The notes under the pieces: generated by a model | Databases searched by the model: none | What the model saw: the letters and a program-made list of their open reading frames with translations, nothing else | Told to the model about the DNA's origin: nothing | Program-made: the position numbers and the translations under genes | In this document: positions 1 through 9,654 of the stretch, piece by piece | Layout of the letters: every line of letters starts with the position of its first letter | How positions within the stretch are numbered: the first letter of the stretch is position 1 | NCBI RefSeq assembly: GCF_001314995.1 | Contig: NZ_CP012938.1 | Coordinates: forward strand, 682,001-746,000 | From: Bacteroides ovatus | GTDB taxonomy: Bacteria; Bacteroidota; Bacteroidia; Bacteroidales; Bacteroidaceae | Length of the DNA stretch: 64,000 nt | Direction: 5' to 3'

Positions 1-2460
1 ACGAGCTGTTGCAGATGTTCCGGATACTCCATAATAATCTAAGATACCTTGAGTAGCCGAATAAGCTAATCCGCCTACGCGGGCTGATAATACAACTCCT
101 AAATCAATTCCTTTATAAGTGAAATGATTGGTCCATCCGAGGTTGAAATCAGCATCCAGATTACCTACTTTTACCGGAGTGTTTGATGAAGTGATACCCA
201 GATTACCATTCTGATCGACTTTTATATTACCGTTATTGTCTTTTGTCAGTTGGTTGTATACATAGATATCAGTCATGGAGCCTCCTTCTGTCAGGATGAC
301 GCGAGGAGCTACATTCTCTTTACCTAACCAACCCACATTCATTTCATCCATTTGGATAGCTTCTCCTGTCACGGGATTCACGCTGCCGCTTGCCAGTCGT
401 TTCACCTTGTTACGGTTTAGAGTGAAGGTTGCATTAGAAGACCATCCGAATCCTGCCCATTTATCGTTGAACCCTAAAGCCAATTCAAGACCTTGGTTTT
501 GCACGTTACCAGCTTGTACAATCGCTTGTTTATATCCGGAAGAAGAGGGAATATCTACCTTAAATGTTTGGTTCAGTGTGTTAGAACGATAGTAAGTTGC
601 GTCTAAATTGAAACGGTTTCCCCAGAATTTCAAGTTCAAACCGATTTCCCAGGACTTAGTCTTTTCAGGTTTCATGTTGTCCATCGGGTAAACGGTCGGA
701 TTCGCCCAGTTATGTGTCTGGCTGTTGTATTCGTAACCCGGATTAGTAAGGAAACGATCGAAAGAAGAGGCTACCACTGTATATGAACCGCGTATTTTAG
801 CATAAGAGATCACCTCGGGCAGTTTAACCATTTCTGATAATAAAGCCGATAAACCGACTGACGGATAAAAGAAAGATTTCTGTTTGGAGAATGCAAGTTT
901 TGAATCCCAGTCATTACGTCCGGTTACGGTTAGATACAGTTGATTTTTCCAACTTAATTCAGCACTGGCAAAAATACTTTGAATTTCATCTTCATATCCG
1001 GTAGGGTCCGGTTTATAGTTGGCGGAGAAATTAATATTGTTGATCTGGAAGAAGTTAGGAATAACCAGGTCACCTGCAATATATAACTGATCCATTGAAG
1101 TATGATATATGGAAGCACCAACATTGGCTGTTAAATGAAAATCACCAAATGTTTTATCTATATTAGCCAGGAAATCGGCATATAAAGAACGTTCCTGACG
1201 CATGGCATCTTCAAAACCACCGCTTACACCACAGAATGTTGTTAATGTAGAAGCAGATTTTTCGTTTTTATTCCGGTAGTCGGAGTTGTCCAGATTGACA
1301 CGACCGACAACATTGAGCCAATCTGCAGCCTGCCATTTCAAAGAAGCGTTCATCATATAACGTTTCTTGTTGGAAGTACGGTTGATGCGATTTTGTATCC
1401 AATATGGATTTTGTAATGACAAACTTGCATCACCATAAGGCCAATATTGTTCCATATAGCCGTAGTTAGTATTATAACGCTCATACAGACGAATTTCGTC
1501 AAAGTTGTCTCCACGAGGGAATAGATACAGTGATGGGAGAGGATTATAATACTGTCCTTGAGAAACCATGTTTTTGTTGTTCTGAACGATATATTGTGCA
1601 CCGATATCCAGAGTAAGTTTATCATTCAGGAAATGGGTGGTATTACGTGCCGTAAAATTATAACGGTTATAGGAGTTATTCGGAAGAATTCCACCGGAGT
1701 TAGTTGTAGAAGCAGAAAGATAGGTCTGGTTTTTGGTATTTCCTGTAGATAATGCTACCGAATTGATAACATTGGAGCCTGTTTCAAAGAAGTCAGATGG
1801 GTTATATCGACGGTTTGTCAATTCTCCCCAGCTGAATAATCCGGAACTTGTACCATAACGGTTCTGCATATCCGGCATAATATATGCTTTAGAGAAAGTA
1901 GTACTGTTGGATACTGTTATGGTAGTTTTCTCTGTTTGGCCTTTTTTAGTAGTAATTAAAACAACACCGTTTGCCGCAGCAGAACCATATAATGCTGCCG
2001 CAGAAGGACCGGTCATCATACTAATACTAGCAATATCGTCCGGATTTAAGTCAGCAACAGCATCTGATCCTCCCATCTCTCCAAATAATCCTTCGCCACC
2101 GCTTTTTCCTGTATTAAAAATAGGTACACCGTCAATTACATACAATGCATTGTTATCTTTAGTCAGAGATTTCATACCACGCATAACAACACGTGTGGCA
2201 CCACCAGCACCGGTTGCACCACTATTAATCTGAACACCGGCAACCTTTCCTGATAGTGAATTCATAAAATTGGCATCTTTTACAGCTGTCAATTCGTCAC
2301 CTTTTACCTCTTGTACATTATAACTTAACGCCTTAGTTGCACGCTTGATACCCAATGCAGTAACAACTACTTCGTCCAATACTTGCGTATCTTCTCCTAA
2401 GGTTACTTTTATAGGTTGTGCGTTGGCAAGCGTGATTGTTTGGGAGAAAATCAGTTTCAT
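1..2460 (-). CDS. Silent, 5'-truncated SusC-like TonB-dependent receptor (partial at window edge)
   Basis: The minus strand is open from an ATG at 2460 to the window edge and encodes a SusC/RagA outer-membrane receptor: TonB-box-like DEVVVTALG, plug (YVIDGVPIFNT, GSAAANGVVLITTKKG) and a long beta-barrel. It closely resembles the receptor at 4700-8026 but starts with only about nine unrelated-looking residues (MKLIFSQTI). It lacks the signal peptide, STN domain and most of the carboxypeptidase-regulatory domain that the other copy carries in its first ~170 residues. No export signal or obvious promoter precedes it, so it should be silent as it stands. The adjacent recombinase and shared 19-bp sequence suggest it is activated by inversion. 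It probably corresponds to BT1042. The C-terminus lies outside the window. Confidence 0.88.
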   Translation of the reverse strand, partial: MKLIFSQTITLANAQPIKVTLGEDTQVLDEVVVTALGIKRATKALSYNVQEVKGDELTAVKDANFMNSLSGKVAGVQINSGATGAGGATRVVMRGMKSLTKDNNALYVIDGVPIFNTGKSGGEGLFGEMGGSDAVADLNPDDIASISMMTGPSAAALYGSAAANGVVLITTKKGQTEKTTITVSNSTTFSKAYIMPDMQNRYGTSSGLFSWGELTNRRYNPSDFFETGSNVINSVALSTGNTKNQTYLSASTTNSGGILPNNSYNRYNFTARNTTHFLNDKLTLDIGAQYIVQNNKNMVSQGQYYNPLPSLYLFPRGDNFDEIRLYERYNTNYGYMEQYWPYGDASLSLQNPYWIQNRINRTSNKKRYMMNASLKWQAADWLNVVGRVNLDNSDYRNKNEKSASTLTTFCGVSGGFEDAMRQERSLYADFLANIDKTFGDFHLTANVGASIYHTSMDQLYIAGDLVIPNFFQINNINFSANYKPDPTGYEDEIQSIFASAELSWKNQLYLTVTGRNDWDSKLAFSKQKSFFYPSVGLSALLSEMVKLPEVISYAKIRGSYTVVASSFDRFLTNPGYEYNSQTHNWANPTVYPMDNMKPEKTKSWEIGLNLKFWGNRFNLDATYYRSNTLNQTFKVDIPSSSGYKQAIVQAGNVQNQGLELALGFNDKWAGFGWSSNATFTLNRNKVKRLASGSVNPVTGEAIQMDEMNVGWLGKENVAPRVILTEGGSMTDIYVYNQLTKDNNGNIKVDQNGNLGITSSNTPVKVGNLDADFNLGWTNHFTYKGIDLGVVLSARVGGLAYSATQGILDYYGVSGTSATAR
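2428..2446 (-). repeat. Putative inversion crossover site, copy in silent susC
   Basis: On the minus strand this reads CTCCCAAACAATCACGCTT. It matches the sequence at 5212-5230 on the plus strand with one mismatch (A versus G). The two copies face each other and are read in the same codon phase (S-Q-x-I-T-L). Upstream of the copy the two susC genes become unrelated, while downstream they stay homologous. That is what a recombination joint between a constant 5' end and a variable body would look like. The exact cleavage position cannot be read from one sequence. Confidence 0.6.
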
Positions 2461-3086
2461 ATACTTTCCCTAAATTCTATTCTTGTTTGATAAATAGATT
2501 AGATGTTCTATTTTTAAGATGTCAGACTAAATACAATTAAGTAAATTCAATGAATGAGAGAAAAAGTTAGTAAGATTGCGCATGAATATGCAGTAATCAA
2601 CTTGTTTTTATTCATATATGCGGTATGAATATTCGATAAAAGACGTTTTTTCAGGAATGTTCCACACCGAGAATCACTTCGTTTCTCGGTGTGGAACATT
2701 TTGATTCTTTAAATGGAACCTAACAAATCATTTAAAGAATAATAATAACTTGCTTTATAGTAGTTGTTTTCTTCTAGTTAGTGCCGATAATACAAAGAAC
2801 GGAATCTTTTCATTTGATTAATATTATCAATATTAGATATTATTCTATCACTACGCGGGCGATAAAAAGAATAAATTGCAATAATATCATCCTTTTTTTT
2901 ATTTGAATTACGTTTGGCTAAAGTGGAAATCCCTGCGGTTTTCGAAACACTCCTGATAACAAGATGCATATTCTAAATTATAGATAATCTGAATATGCGT
3001 TTTTTAATATTATACTCACTTTTATCCTATATCAATTATTGGTCCATTTTTCATTGTACATACAATTTGCATGCAAATGTATTAAT
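2461..3086. other. Non-coding interval inside the proposed invertible segment
   Basis: This AT-rich interval lies between the silent susC and the recombinase. It contains a perfect 18-bp hairpin at 2656-2700 and a 14-bp palindrome (ATTTGCATGCAAAT) at 3065-3078, just past the recombinase stop. A 63-codon minus-strand frame (2778-2969) lies downstream of the recombinase, but its product resembles nothing I recognise and its composition looks like background. I do not call it a gene. Confidence 0.5.
2656..2700. terminator. Perfect 18-bp stem hairpin
   Basis: The arms at 2656-2673 and 2683-2700 are exact reverse complements around a 9-nt loop. On the minus strand it lies about 390 bp downstream of the recombinase stop and upstream of the silent susC start. 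It could end recombinase transcription and insulate the silent receptor. No long T-run follows on either strand, so a protein-binding or recombination role is also possible. Confidence 0.45.
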
Positions 3087-4322
3087 CTAGAGATTAAAGT
3101 TAGTCAATAATTGAGCATTCCTTATTCTTTCCTCTTTTTCAAAGTATGCTAAATAGTGCTCGGTTACAGATAAGTTAGAGTGTCCCAAGCTTTCAGAAAT
3201 ATATGAGGTTTTCGCACCTCCACGTTTTAATACTGTAGCAAAAGAATGCCTTGCCGTGTAAGTCGTCAACTGAAAAATTCCAATGTCTTGGGCTATTTTT
3301 TTAAGTCTTCTGTTACATTTGGTTATAATACGCCGTACCAATCTAATCTTTTCAAAGGCATCTTCAGTTCCTCTAGCATATTTAAAAATATACGTTTGCG
3401 GGCTTAATCTTGGATTACCCCATTTTTGAATAATATTCCACATTTCAGGAGTAATGATTGCATGTATCTCTTTGTTATGTTTGGTAGTTCGAGATGTCTT
3501 AGAGCGTACAAAGCATATTTCTCCATCCATAATATTTGAATACTGAAGAAATAATAAATCCATAAAATTAATGCCATTACATAAATAAGAAAACACCCAG
3601 AGATCTCTAAATTCTTCTATATCTTTTGTTTCACATTGATAGGACATTACTTTTTTTATTTCAGAAAGAGTAAGTGCTAATTTACGTCCACACCCTTCAG
3701 GAATTTCATATTTATTCTTTCCAAAAGGAAAAGATGATTCTTTTATAATACCATCATGTACAGCACGATTTAAGACACACTTTAAAGCTCGGAAATAAAT
3801 ACTTATGCTTGAATAGCTTTTACCTTCTGACATCCAAAATTTTTCACAACGTTTAAGCCAATCAATTGTAATGTTTTCCAAAGGTATAGTGGAACCTCCG
3901 AAATCTTCTAAACTTTTTAAAGCACTTTGATAATTTAGGTAAGTGTTTGCTTGTTCATAGGCTTCCAGTTCTTTCATTTTTAAGCGAAAAGCACTGCGCA
4001 AAGTCATATCATTCATCTGCCTTCCTAACCTGACGCTTAATGTTTCAATACTAAATTCTCCTTTTGTTATCAGTTCATTAACTTGTTGCTTAATAGTTGA
4101 AAAACTACTCTCTATATCTGATCGAATTTCTGCCAATAACCGGCTTTTTACCTTTAATAACCTTGCCCAATCTTCTTTTGACACTTCCTTCCCAGTTGAG
4201 TAATATTTTTGCTTTCTTCTATATACCACTTGAACTTTAACAGGAAACTGTCCACTCTTTTTTGCTCTTCTGGTATCTAATATGGTTAAAACCGAAATTC
4301 CATCTTTTGAATATTTGAACAT
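3087..4322 (-). CDS. Tyrosine site-specific recombinase (Tsr-type invertase)
   Basis: This is a phage-integrase-family recombinase of the Bacteroides type. The N-terminal arm-binding domain is followed by a SAM-like core-binding domain (around FRLKMKELEAYEQANTYLNY) and a C-terminal catalytic domain. The box-II signature is clear: TARHSFATVLKRGG, then LGHSNLSVTEHYLAYF with the tyrosine nucleophile in HY. I prefer the start at 4322 (MFKYSKDGIS), which fits the usual N-terminus; an upstream ATG at 4376 would add 18 residues. It sits between an expressed and a silent susC, the arrangement of receptor-shuffling invertases in B. fragilis and B. thetaiotaomicron (BT1041 position). Its likely job is inverting the segment it lies in. 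Confidence 0.88.
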   Translation of the reverse strand: MFKYSKDGISVLTILDTRRAKKSGQFPVKVQVVYRRKQKYYSTGKEVSKEDWARLLKVKSRLLAEIRSDIESSFSTIKQQVNELITKGEFSIETLSVRLGRQMNDMTLRSAFRLKMKELEAYEQANTYLNYQSALKSLEDFGGSTIPLENITIDWLKRCEKFWMSEGKSYSSISIYFRALKCVLNRAVHDGIIKESSFPFGKNKYEIPEGCGRKLALTLSEIKKVMSYQCETKDIEEFRDLWVFSYLCNGINFMDLLFLQYSNIMDGEICFVRSKTSRTTKHNKEIHAIITPEMWNIIQKWGNPRLSPQTYIFKYARGTEDAFEKIRLVRRIITKCNRRLKKIAQDIGIFQLTTYTARHSFATVLKRGGAKTSYISESLGHSNLSVTEHYLAYFEKEERIRNAQLLTNFNL

Positions 4323-4699
4323 AAAATGAATATTTATATCTATACAATAGGTAAAGCATACATATATTGTATGCAAAATGTATGCAAATGTAATAAATCA
4401 GCCTGATTTTAATAAGTACATAAGATTCTATTTATCAAATATTTGAGTATTTATTTTTCAATTAGGAATCTTTCTATTCTATTTTTTTCGAAAAAAATCT
4501 TATCTTCGTTTAGTAAGGTTACAACATAAAATGTATTACTATTGAATAAGCGCTTATGGAATTTATTTTAAGTATAACCTTTAAATTTATTAATTATGAG
4601 AAACAGAGATACATGAAACCTTTGTGTGAAAACGGTAATCTCATTTACCGCCTCTAATTACAAATTCTCTAAAAACTATTTCTAATTAAAAAGAATAAG
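4323..4699. promoter_or_regulatory. Divergent control region between recombinase and susC
   Basis: This AT-rich region should hold both divergent promoters. TATCTTCG at 4501-4508 resembles a Bacteroides -7 element (TAnnTTTG) for susC, but I see no convincing -33 box at the usual distance. Directly upstream of the recombinase is a short tandem repeat, TGTATGCAAA at 4368-4377 and 4379-4388; its ATGCAAATGTA end also occurs at 3071-3081 on the other side of the gene. The ~200-nt leader before the susC ATG contains no gene I can support. In the proposed inversion this whole region moves with the recombinase. Confidence 0.4.
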
Positions 4700-7600
4700 A
4701 TGAAAGAAATTATAAAACACAAGTTTTCATACTTGTTATTCTTCCTTTTGTTGGTTTCGTGTTTTGCTTCAGCTTATGGGCAAGAACGAACGATCACTCT
4801 TAATCTATCGAAAGTACCCTTGAACACTGCTTTGAAAGAAATTGAGAAACAAACTTCAATGTCAGTAGTCTATAACACAAATGATGTCGATATAAATCGT
4901 GTCATATCTATCAAGGTAACAAAAGAATCTTTGAATAATGTAATGAATCAGTTATTCAGAGGAGTAAATGTCAGTTTTTCAATAGTAGATAATCATATTG
5001 TACTTTCTGCGAAGAGTAATAAAGAAGAGCAGCAGAAAAAAACACCAATTACTGCAAGTGGTACTGTTACTGATTCAAAAGGAGAACCATTGATTGGAGT
5101 TAGTATTTTGGTAAAAGGAACTTCAAATGGTACTATCACTGATATGGATGGAAATTTCAAAATACAAGCAGCTAAAGGTGATGTACTTGAAGTATCCTAT
5201 ATCGGTTATGCCTCCCAAGCAATCACGCTTACTAGTGCACAACCCTTGAAGGTTACTTTAGGAGAAGATACGCAGGTGTTGGACGAAGTAGTCGTTACTG
5301 CATTAGGTATCAAGCGCGCAACTAAAGCATTAAGCTATAATGTGCAAGAAGTAAAAGGTGATGAATTGACAACTGTAAAAAGTGCCAATTTTATGAACTC
5401 ACTGGCTGGAAAGGTGGCTGGTGTTAATATCAATGCATCTTCATCCGGTGTTGGAGGGGCTACGCGTGTAGTTATGCGTGGTACCAAATCTATATCTTCA
5501 GACAATAATGCTTTATATGTAATTGATGGTGTTCCTATTTTTAATACAAATAAAGGTGACACTAACGGACAATATTCAGCCCAACCGAGAGGAGAGGGTA
5601 TATCTGATATCAATCCGGAAGATATTGAAAGCATGTCTGTATTAAGTGGACCTGCTGCTGCGGCCTTGTATGGCTCTAATGCAGCGTCTGGTGTAATTTT
5701 AATTACTACAAAGAAGGGAAAAGAAGGTAAGGCACGAATTATTATTTCTAATAATTCTACTTTTTCCAATCCTTTTATAATGCCTGAATTCCAAAATTCT
5801 TATATAAACCGCGCAGGTTCCTTTGCTTCATGGGGAGATAAAGCGTCTTCCCTTTTCGGAACTTATGAGCCAAAAGATTTTTTCAATACAGGTACTAATA
5901 TTCAGAATAACGTTTCTTTATCTGTTGGTAATGAAAAGAATCAAACTTATCTGTCTGTAGGTACTACTAATGCAACTGGTATCATTCAAAATAGCAAATA
6001 TGACCGTTACAATTTTACCTTCAGAAATACAACAAAATTCCTGAAGGATAAAATGACATTAGATGTGGGTTTTAGCTATATTATTCAAGAAGATCTTAAT
6101 CTAATGGCACAAGGTGAATATTTCAATCCACTACCAGCTGTATATCTGTTCCCGCGTGGCGAAAACTTTGAAGCTGTGAGGATGTATAAAACGTATGACA
6201 CAACTCGTAAGATAGATGTACAGAACTGGGGATGGGGGGACCCTGGATACAGTATGAAAAATAATCCATATTGGGTGGCTAATGAGATGAACCATGGCAT
6301 GAAAAAACAACGTTACATGGCTAATGCTAGTTTAAAATATGAAATTTTGGATTGGCTTGATGTGACAGGGCGCGTTCGCATTGATAATGCAACCAATGAT
6401 TATTCAGATAAAAGAAATGCTTCTACTGATCTTTACTTTACTAATAGTTCTATTTATGGATTCTATAAGTACTATAAAGCTGACGATAGACAGGCTTATG
6501 CAGATGTGATGGCTAATATTAATAAACGCTTTGGTGACTTAAGTTTAAGTGCTAATATTGGCGGTAGTTTTACTCAAACTTATTATGACGAAAGAGGATT
6601 CCAAGGTGGTTTGAAAGATATGTCTAATGTTTTTAGTCTATATAATATGACTACAACTTTGGATAAAGATACTTATCCTATAGAAAGTGGATACAAACAA
6701 CGCACCAACTCTATTTTTGCTAGTGCGGAAATTGGTTGGAAGAGTATGTTGTATATGACTTTAACCGGACGTAATGATTGGGATTCAGCATTGATTAATA
6801 CAGAACAATCATCTTTCTTTTATCCATCAATAGGGCTTTCAGGAGTTATTTCCGAAATGGTAAAATTACCCAAAGCTATTACTTATTTGAAAGTACGCGG
6901 CTCATTTGCTTCAGTAGGTGCTCCTATTCCTAAGAATCTTTCTTCCAACAAAACGTATGAGTGGGACCCTGCGACTAGTCAATGGAAATTACAAACTTAT
7001 CGTCCTTTGCCTAAACTTTATCCTGAACGTACTAATTCTTGGGAAGCTGGTTTGAATGCCAAATTCTTTAATAATAGTTTAAGTTTGGAAGTTACCTGGT
7101 ATAAGGCTAATACTCGCAAACAAACATTCCAAGTTCCTTTATCAGGAACCGCTGTATATGCGACTATGTATGCGCAGTCTGGTAATATTGAGAATAAAGG
7201 TATGGAATTTTCTTTAGGGTACAATAAATCATGGGGAGATTTCTCGTGGAATTCAAATTTGACTTTTAGTTTTAATAAAAATAAGATTGTAGAACTCTTG
7301 GATGATGCAGTGGATGATGAAGGTAATCACTATAGTTTGAGTGAGATAGATAAAGGTGGCATTGGATCGGCTAAAGTTATTCTTCGTAAAGGAGGAAGCA
7401 TGGGAGACATGTATGTCACTAATCGTTTGAAACGTGATAATGAAGGAAATGTATATATTGATAAAGCGAGCCAGAATGTGAAGAAAGAGGATATAAAGAA
7501 TTCGGATGAATTTATTCATATTGGCTCTGTATTGCCTAAGAGCAATTTAGGCTTTAGAAATGATTTCTCTTATAAAGGCATTAGCTTGGGATTCATGCTT

Positions 7601-8026
7601 GCTGCCCGCTTTGGAGGTATTGTTATCTCACCAACACAAGCTGTAATGGATCAGTTCGGAGTATCTAAGGTCACAGCTTTAGCACGTGATAATGAAGGTG
7701 TTCCTGTAAATAATGGAAAAGTGGATCCCCAGACTTATTATACAGAAGTGGGTGGAATAAGTGGATTGATGTCTAACTATGTATATAGTGCTACTAATGT
7801 TCGTTTACAAGAGTTATCGGTGGGCTACTCACTTCCAGCCAAATGGTTTAATAACAAATGTAATCTTAGTTTGTCAATAACAGGTCACAACTTGTGGATG
7901 ATTTATAATAAAGCACCATTTGATCCGGAAGCTACCGCTTCTACTGGTACTTATTATCAAGGTGTTGATTACTTTATGCAACCAAGTTTGAGAAGTTGGG
8001 GATTTAATGTAAAAATACAGTTTTAA
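4700..8026 (+). CDS. SusC-like TonB-dependent receptor with STN domain (N-glycan locus, expressed copy)
   Basis: This outer-membrane importer pairs with the SusD at 8045. In order: signal peptide (1-27), STN domain (about 30-104), carboxypeptidase-regulatory beta-sandwich (about 119-197), TonB-box region DEVVVTALG (195-203), plug to about residue 340, then the barrel. At 1108 residues it is complete. An STN domain usually means the receptor signals through a FecR anti-sigma factor to an ECF sigma factor, so induction probably depends on such a pair; none lies in the window. Residues 171-177 (ASQAITL) are encoded by the shared 19-bp sequence, so everything upstream would be the movable 5' end. 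It likely imports oligosaccharides released from complex N-glycans (BT1040 position). Confidence 0.92.
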   Translation: MKEIIKHKFSYLLFFLLLVSCFASAYGQERTITLNLSKVPLNTALKEIEKQTSMSVVYNTNDVDINRVISIKVTKESLNNVMNQLFRGVNVSFSIVDNHIVLSAKSNKEEQQKKTPITASGTVTDSKGEPLIGVSILVKGTSNGTITDMDGNFKIQAAKGDVLEVSYIGYASQAITLTSAQPLKVTLGEDTQVLDEVVVTALGIKRATKALSYNVQEVKGDELTTVKSANFMNSLAGKVAGVNINASSSGVGGATRVVMRGTKSISSDNNALYVIDGVPIFNTNKGDTNGQYSAQPRGEGISDINPEDIESMSVLSGPAAAALYGSNAASGVILITTKKGKEGKARIIISNNSTFSNPFIMPEFQNSYINRAGSFASWGDKASSLFGTYEPKDFFNTGTNIQNNVSLSVGNEKNQTYLSVGTTNATGIIQNSKYDRYNFTFRNTTKFLKDKMTLDVGFSYIIQEDLNLMAQGEYFNPLPAVYLFPRGENFEAVRMYKTYDTTRKIDVQNWGWGDPGYSMKNNPYWVANEMNHGMKKQRYMANASLKYEILDWLDVTGRVRIDNATNDYSDKRNASTDLYFTNSSIYGFYKYYKADDRQAYADVMANINKRFGDLSLSANIGGSFTQTYYDERGFQGGLKDMSNVFSLYNMTTTLDKDTYPIESGYKQRTNSIFASAEIGWKSMLYMTLTGRNDWDSALINTEQSSFFYPSIGLSGVISEMVKLPKAITYLKVRGSFASVGAPIPKNLSSNKTYEWDPATSQWKLQTYRPLPKLYPERTNSWEAGLNAKFFNNSLSLEVTWYKANTRKQTFQVPLSGTAVYATMYAQSGNIENKGMEFSLGYNKSWGDFSWNSNLTFSFNKNKIVELLDDAVDDEGNHYSLSEIDKGGIGSAKVILRKGGSMGDMYVTNRLKRDNEGNVYIDKASQNVKKEDIKNSDEFIHIGSVLPKSNLGFRNDFSYKGISLGFMLAARFGGIVISPTQAVMDQFGVSKVTALARDNEGVPVNNGKVDPQTYYTEVGGISGLMSNYVYSATNVRLQELSVGYSLPAKWFNNKCNLSLSITGHNLWMIYNKAPFDPEATASTGTYYQGVDYFMQPSLRSWGFNVKIQF
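5212..5230 (+). repeat. Putative inversion crossover site, copy in expressed susC
   Basis: CTCCCAAGCAATCACGCTT is inverted relative to 2428-2446 with one mismatch and lies in the same codon frame. Recombination between the two would invert about 2.8 kb carrying the recombinase, the promoter region and the first ~170 codons of this susC. Confidence 0.6.
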
Positions 8027-8044
8027 CGATAAAAGAATAACCAA

Positions 8045-9622
8045 ATGAAAATATATAAATTCATAACGCAGATTTCTATTGCAGGCTGTATGCTTGTTGG
8101 AACTCCAATGTTACAAGGATGCATGGATAATAGCTTGAATGATCCGTTGGGAAAAGTTTCGGAAGAAGAACTTGGACGAGATGGATTTGCTGCCAATGCT
8201 TTCTTCTTGACTTTATGTGATTATGCATATCCCATAGCTACTGAAAACATTTATAATACCAATGAATCCTTGATTGGTGACTGCTATGGACGTTATCAAG
8301 TAATGGCAACAGATAAGTTTAAAGGGGCAAATTTTGCTACATATAACGCACCCGAGAACTGGTTAAACTGGCAGTTTGCAGATGATAATGTAATGGTATT
8401 GACGTATGGTGCATGGAATAAAATAAAGAATGTAACCCAAGGAACAGGAGTTAACTTTGCATGGGCACAGATTTTGAGAATTGCGACAATGCATCGTATG
8501 CTTGATATGTATGGGGCACTTCCTTATTCCCAAATTTCAAGTGATAAACTTTCGGCTCCTTACGATACAATGGAGGAAGCATATCATGCTATGTTTACTG
8601 ATCTGACTGATGCAATTAATGTAATGACTGTTTATGTGACCGAAAATCCAAACAACAGAACGATGGCTAAGTATGATAAAGTTTATGACGGTGACTTTGA
8701 GAAATGGGTGAAATTTGCAAATTCACTGAAACTACGTATGGCCATTCGTATTCGTTTTGCAGATCGTGAATATGCCAGACAGATGGCGGAGGAAGCTATT
8801 AACCACTCTATAGGGGTAATTACTTCCAATGAAGATAACGCAACTTCTTTAGGTACTAAAAATCAATTGTATACGGTATTGGTACAATGGCCCGATCAAT
8901 GTGTCTCTGCGGATATTACGTCCTATATGAAAGGGTATAACGATCCGCGTATGTCGAAATATTTTAAAAAGAAAACGAGCGATAAAGGAGATGATGATTA
9001 TGTGGGTATGCGCGCAGGTTTGTCTTATGGTAATGATATTACCGGACCGACTTTCTCTAGAATAAATGTTGGAGAGATGGATCGTACTTTATGGATGAGT
9101 GCAGCTGAAACAGCTTTTAATAAAGCTGAAGCGGCAATGTTAGGATGGGATGTAAAAGGAGAAACGGTGAAAGATTTGTATGAATCAGCTATCAGACTTT
9201 CTTTTGCACAATGGGGAGTATCGGATGGTATTGACCAATACCTGAATGATGAATCAAGTACTCAGGCTGATTATGTAGATCCTAATGAGAATAAGGGGAA
9301 TGAAAGTGCTATTAGCTCTATAACTATCAAATGGAAAGATAATGCTGGTGAGGAAGAAAAACTGGAAAGATTAATAACCCAAAAATGGATTGCAATGTGG
9401 CCTTTGGGACAAGAAGCATGGAGTGAGTATCGTCGTACTGGGTATCCGCGTTTTTTCCCGTTATTGAATGGGAATGTAACCAATCTTCCTTCAGCTAATC
9501 GTATTCCGTTCCCACCATCGGAATATATTCGTAATGCTGCTAATGTAAATGCTGCTGTAAGTAAATTGGGTGGTGCTGATAATTATCAGACTAAGGTTTG
9601 GTGGCAGCGTAGGGATAAGTGA
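8045..9622 (+). CDS. SusD-like surface glycan-binding lipoprotein
   Basis: The protein is 525 residues with a lipoprotein signal ending at Cys26 (MLQGC), followed by an all-helical SusD/RagB fold. Features include WAQILRIATMHRMLDMYGALPYS, which fits the TPR region. The C-terminus (KVWWQRRDK) is typical of the SusD-like_2 group, which includes the mucin-glycan binder BT1043. It lies 18 bp after the susC stop, so the two are co-transcribed and should form the lid-and-barrel SusCD complex. The ligand is inferred from the neighbours to be N-glycan-derived oligosaccharide. If the upstream segment inverts, transcription of this gene would fall together with its susC. Confidence 0.92.
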   Translation: MKIYKFITQISIAGCMLVGTPMLQGCMDNSLNDPLGKVSEEELGRDGFAANAFFLTLCDYAYPIATENIYNTNESLIGDCYGRYQVMATDKFKGANFATYNAPENWLNWQFADDNVMVLTYGAWNKIKNVTQGTGVNFAWAQILRIATMHRMLDMYGALPYSQISSDKLSAPYDTMEEAYHAMFTDLTDAINVMTVYVTENPNNRTMAKYDKVYDGDFEKWVKFANSLKLRMAIRIRFADREYARQMAEEAINHSIGVITSNEDNATSLGTKNQLYTVLVQWPDQCVSADITSYMKGYNDPRMSKYFKKKTSDKGDDDYVGMRAGLSYGNDITGPTFSRINVGEMDRTLWMSAAETAFNKAEAAMLGWDVKGETVKDLYESAIRLSFAQWGVSDGIDQYLNDESSTQADYVDPNENKGNESAISSITIKWKDNAGEEEKLERLITQKWIAMWPLGQEAWSEYRRTGYPRFFPLLNGNVTNLPSANRIPFPPSEYIRNAANVNAAVSKLGGADNYQTKVWWQRRDK

Positions 9623-9654
9623 ATAATAGTATAATCTATATTAATATAAATAGT

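Noticed and set aside
2778..2969. 63-codon minus-strand frame downstream of the recombinase
   Set aside because: No recognisable family, low-complexity composition and no clear ribosome site; kept only as part of the non-coding interval.
5335..5769. Long minus-strand frame inside the expressed susC
   Set aside because: Antisense shadow of the SusC plug region; similar shadows occur in the other susC genes.
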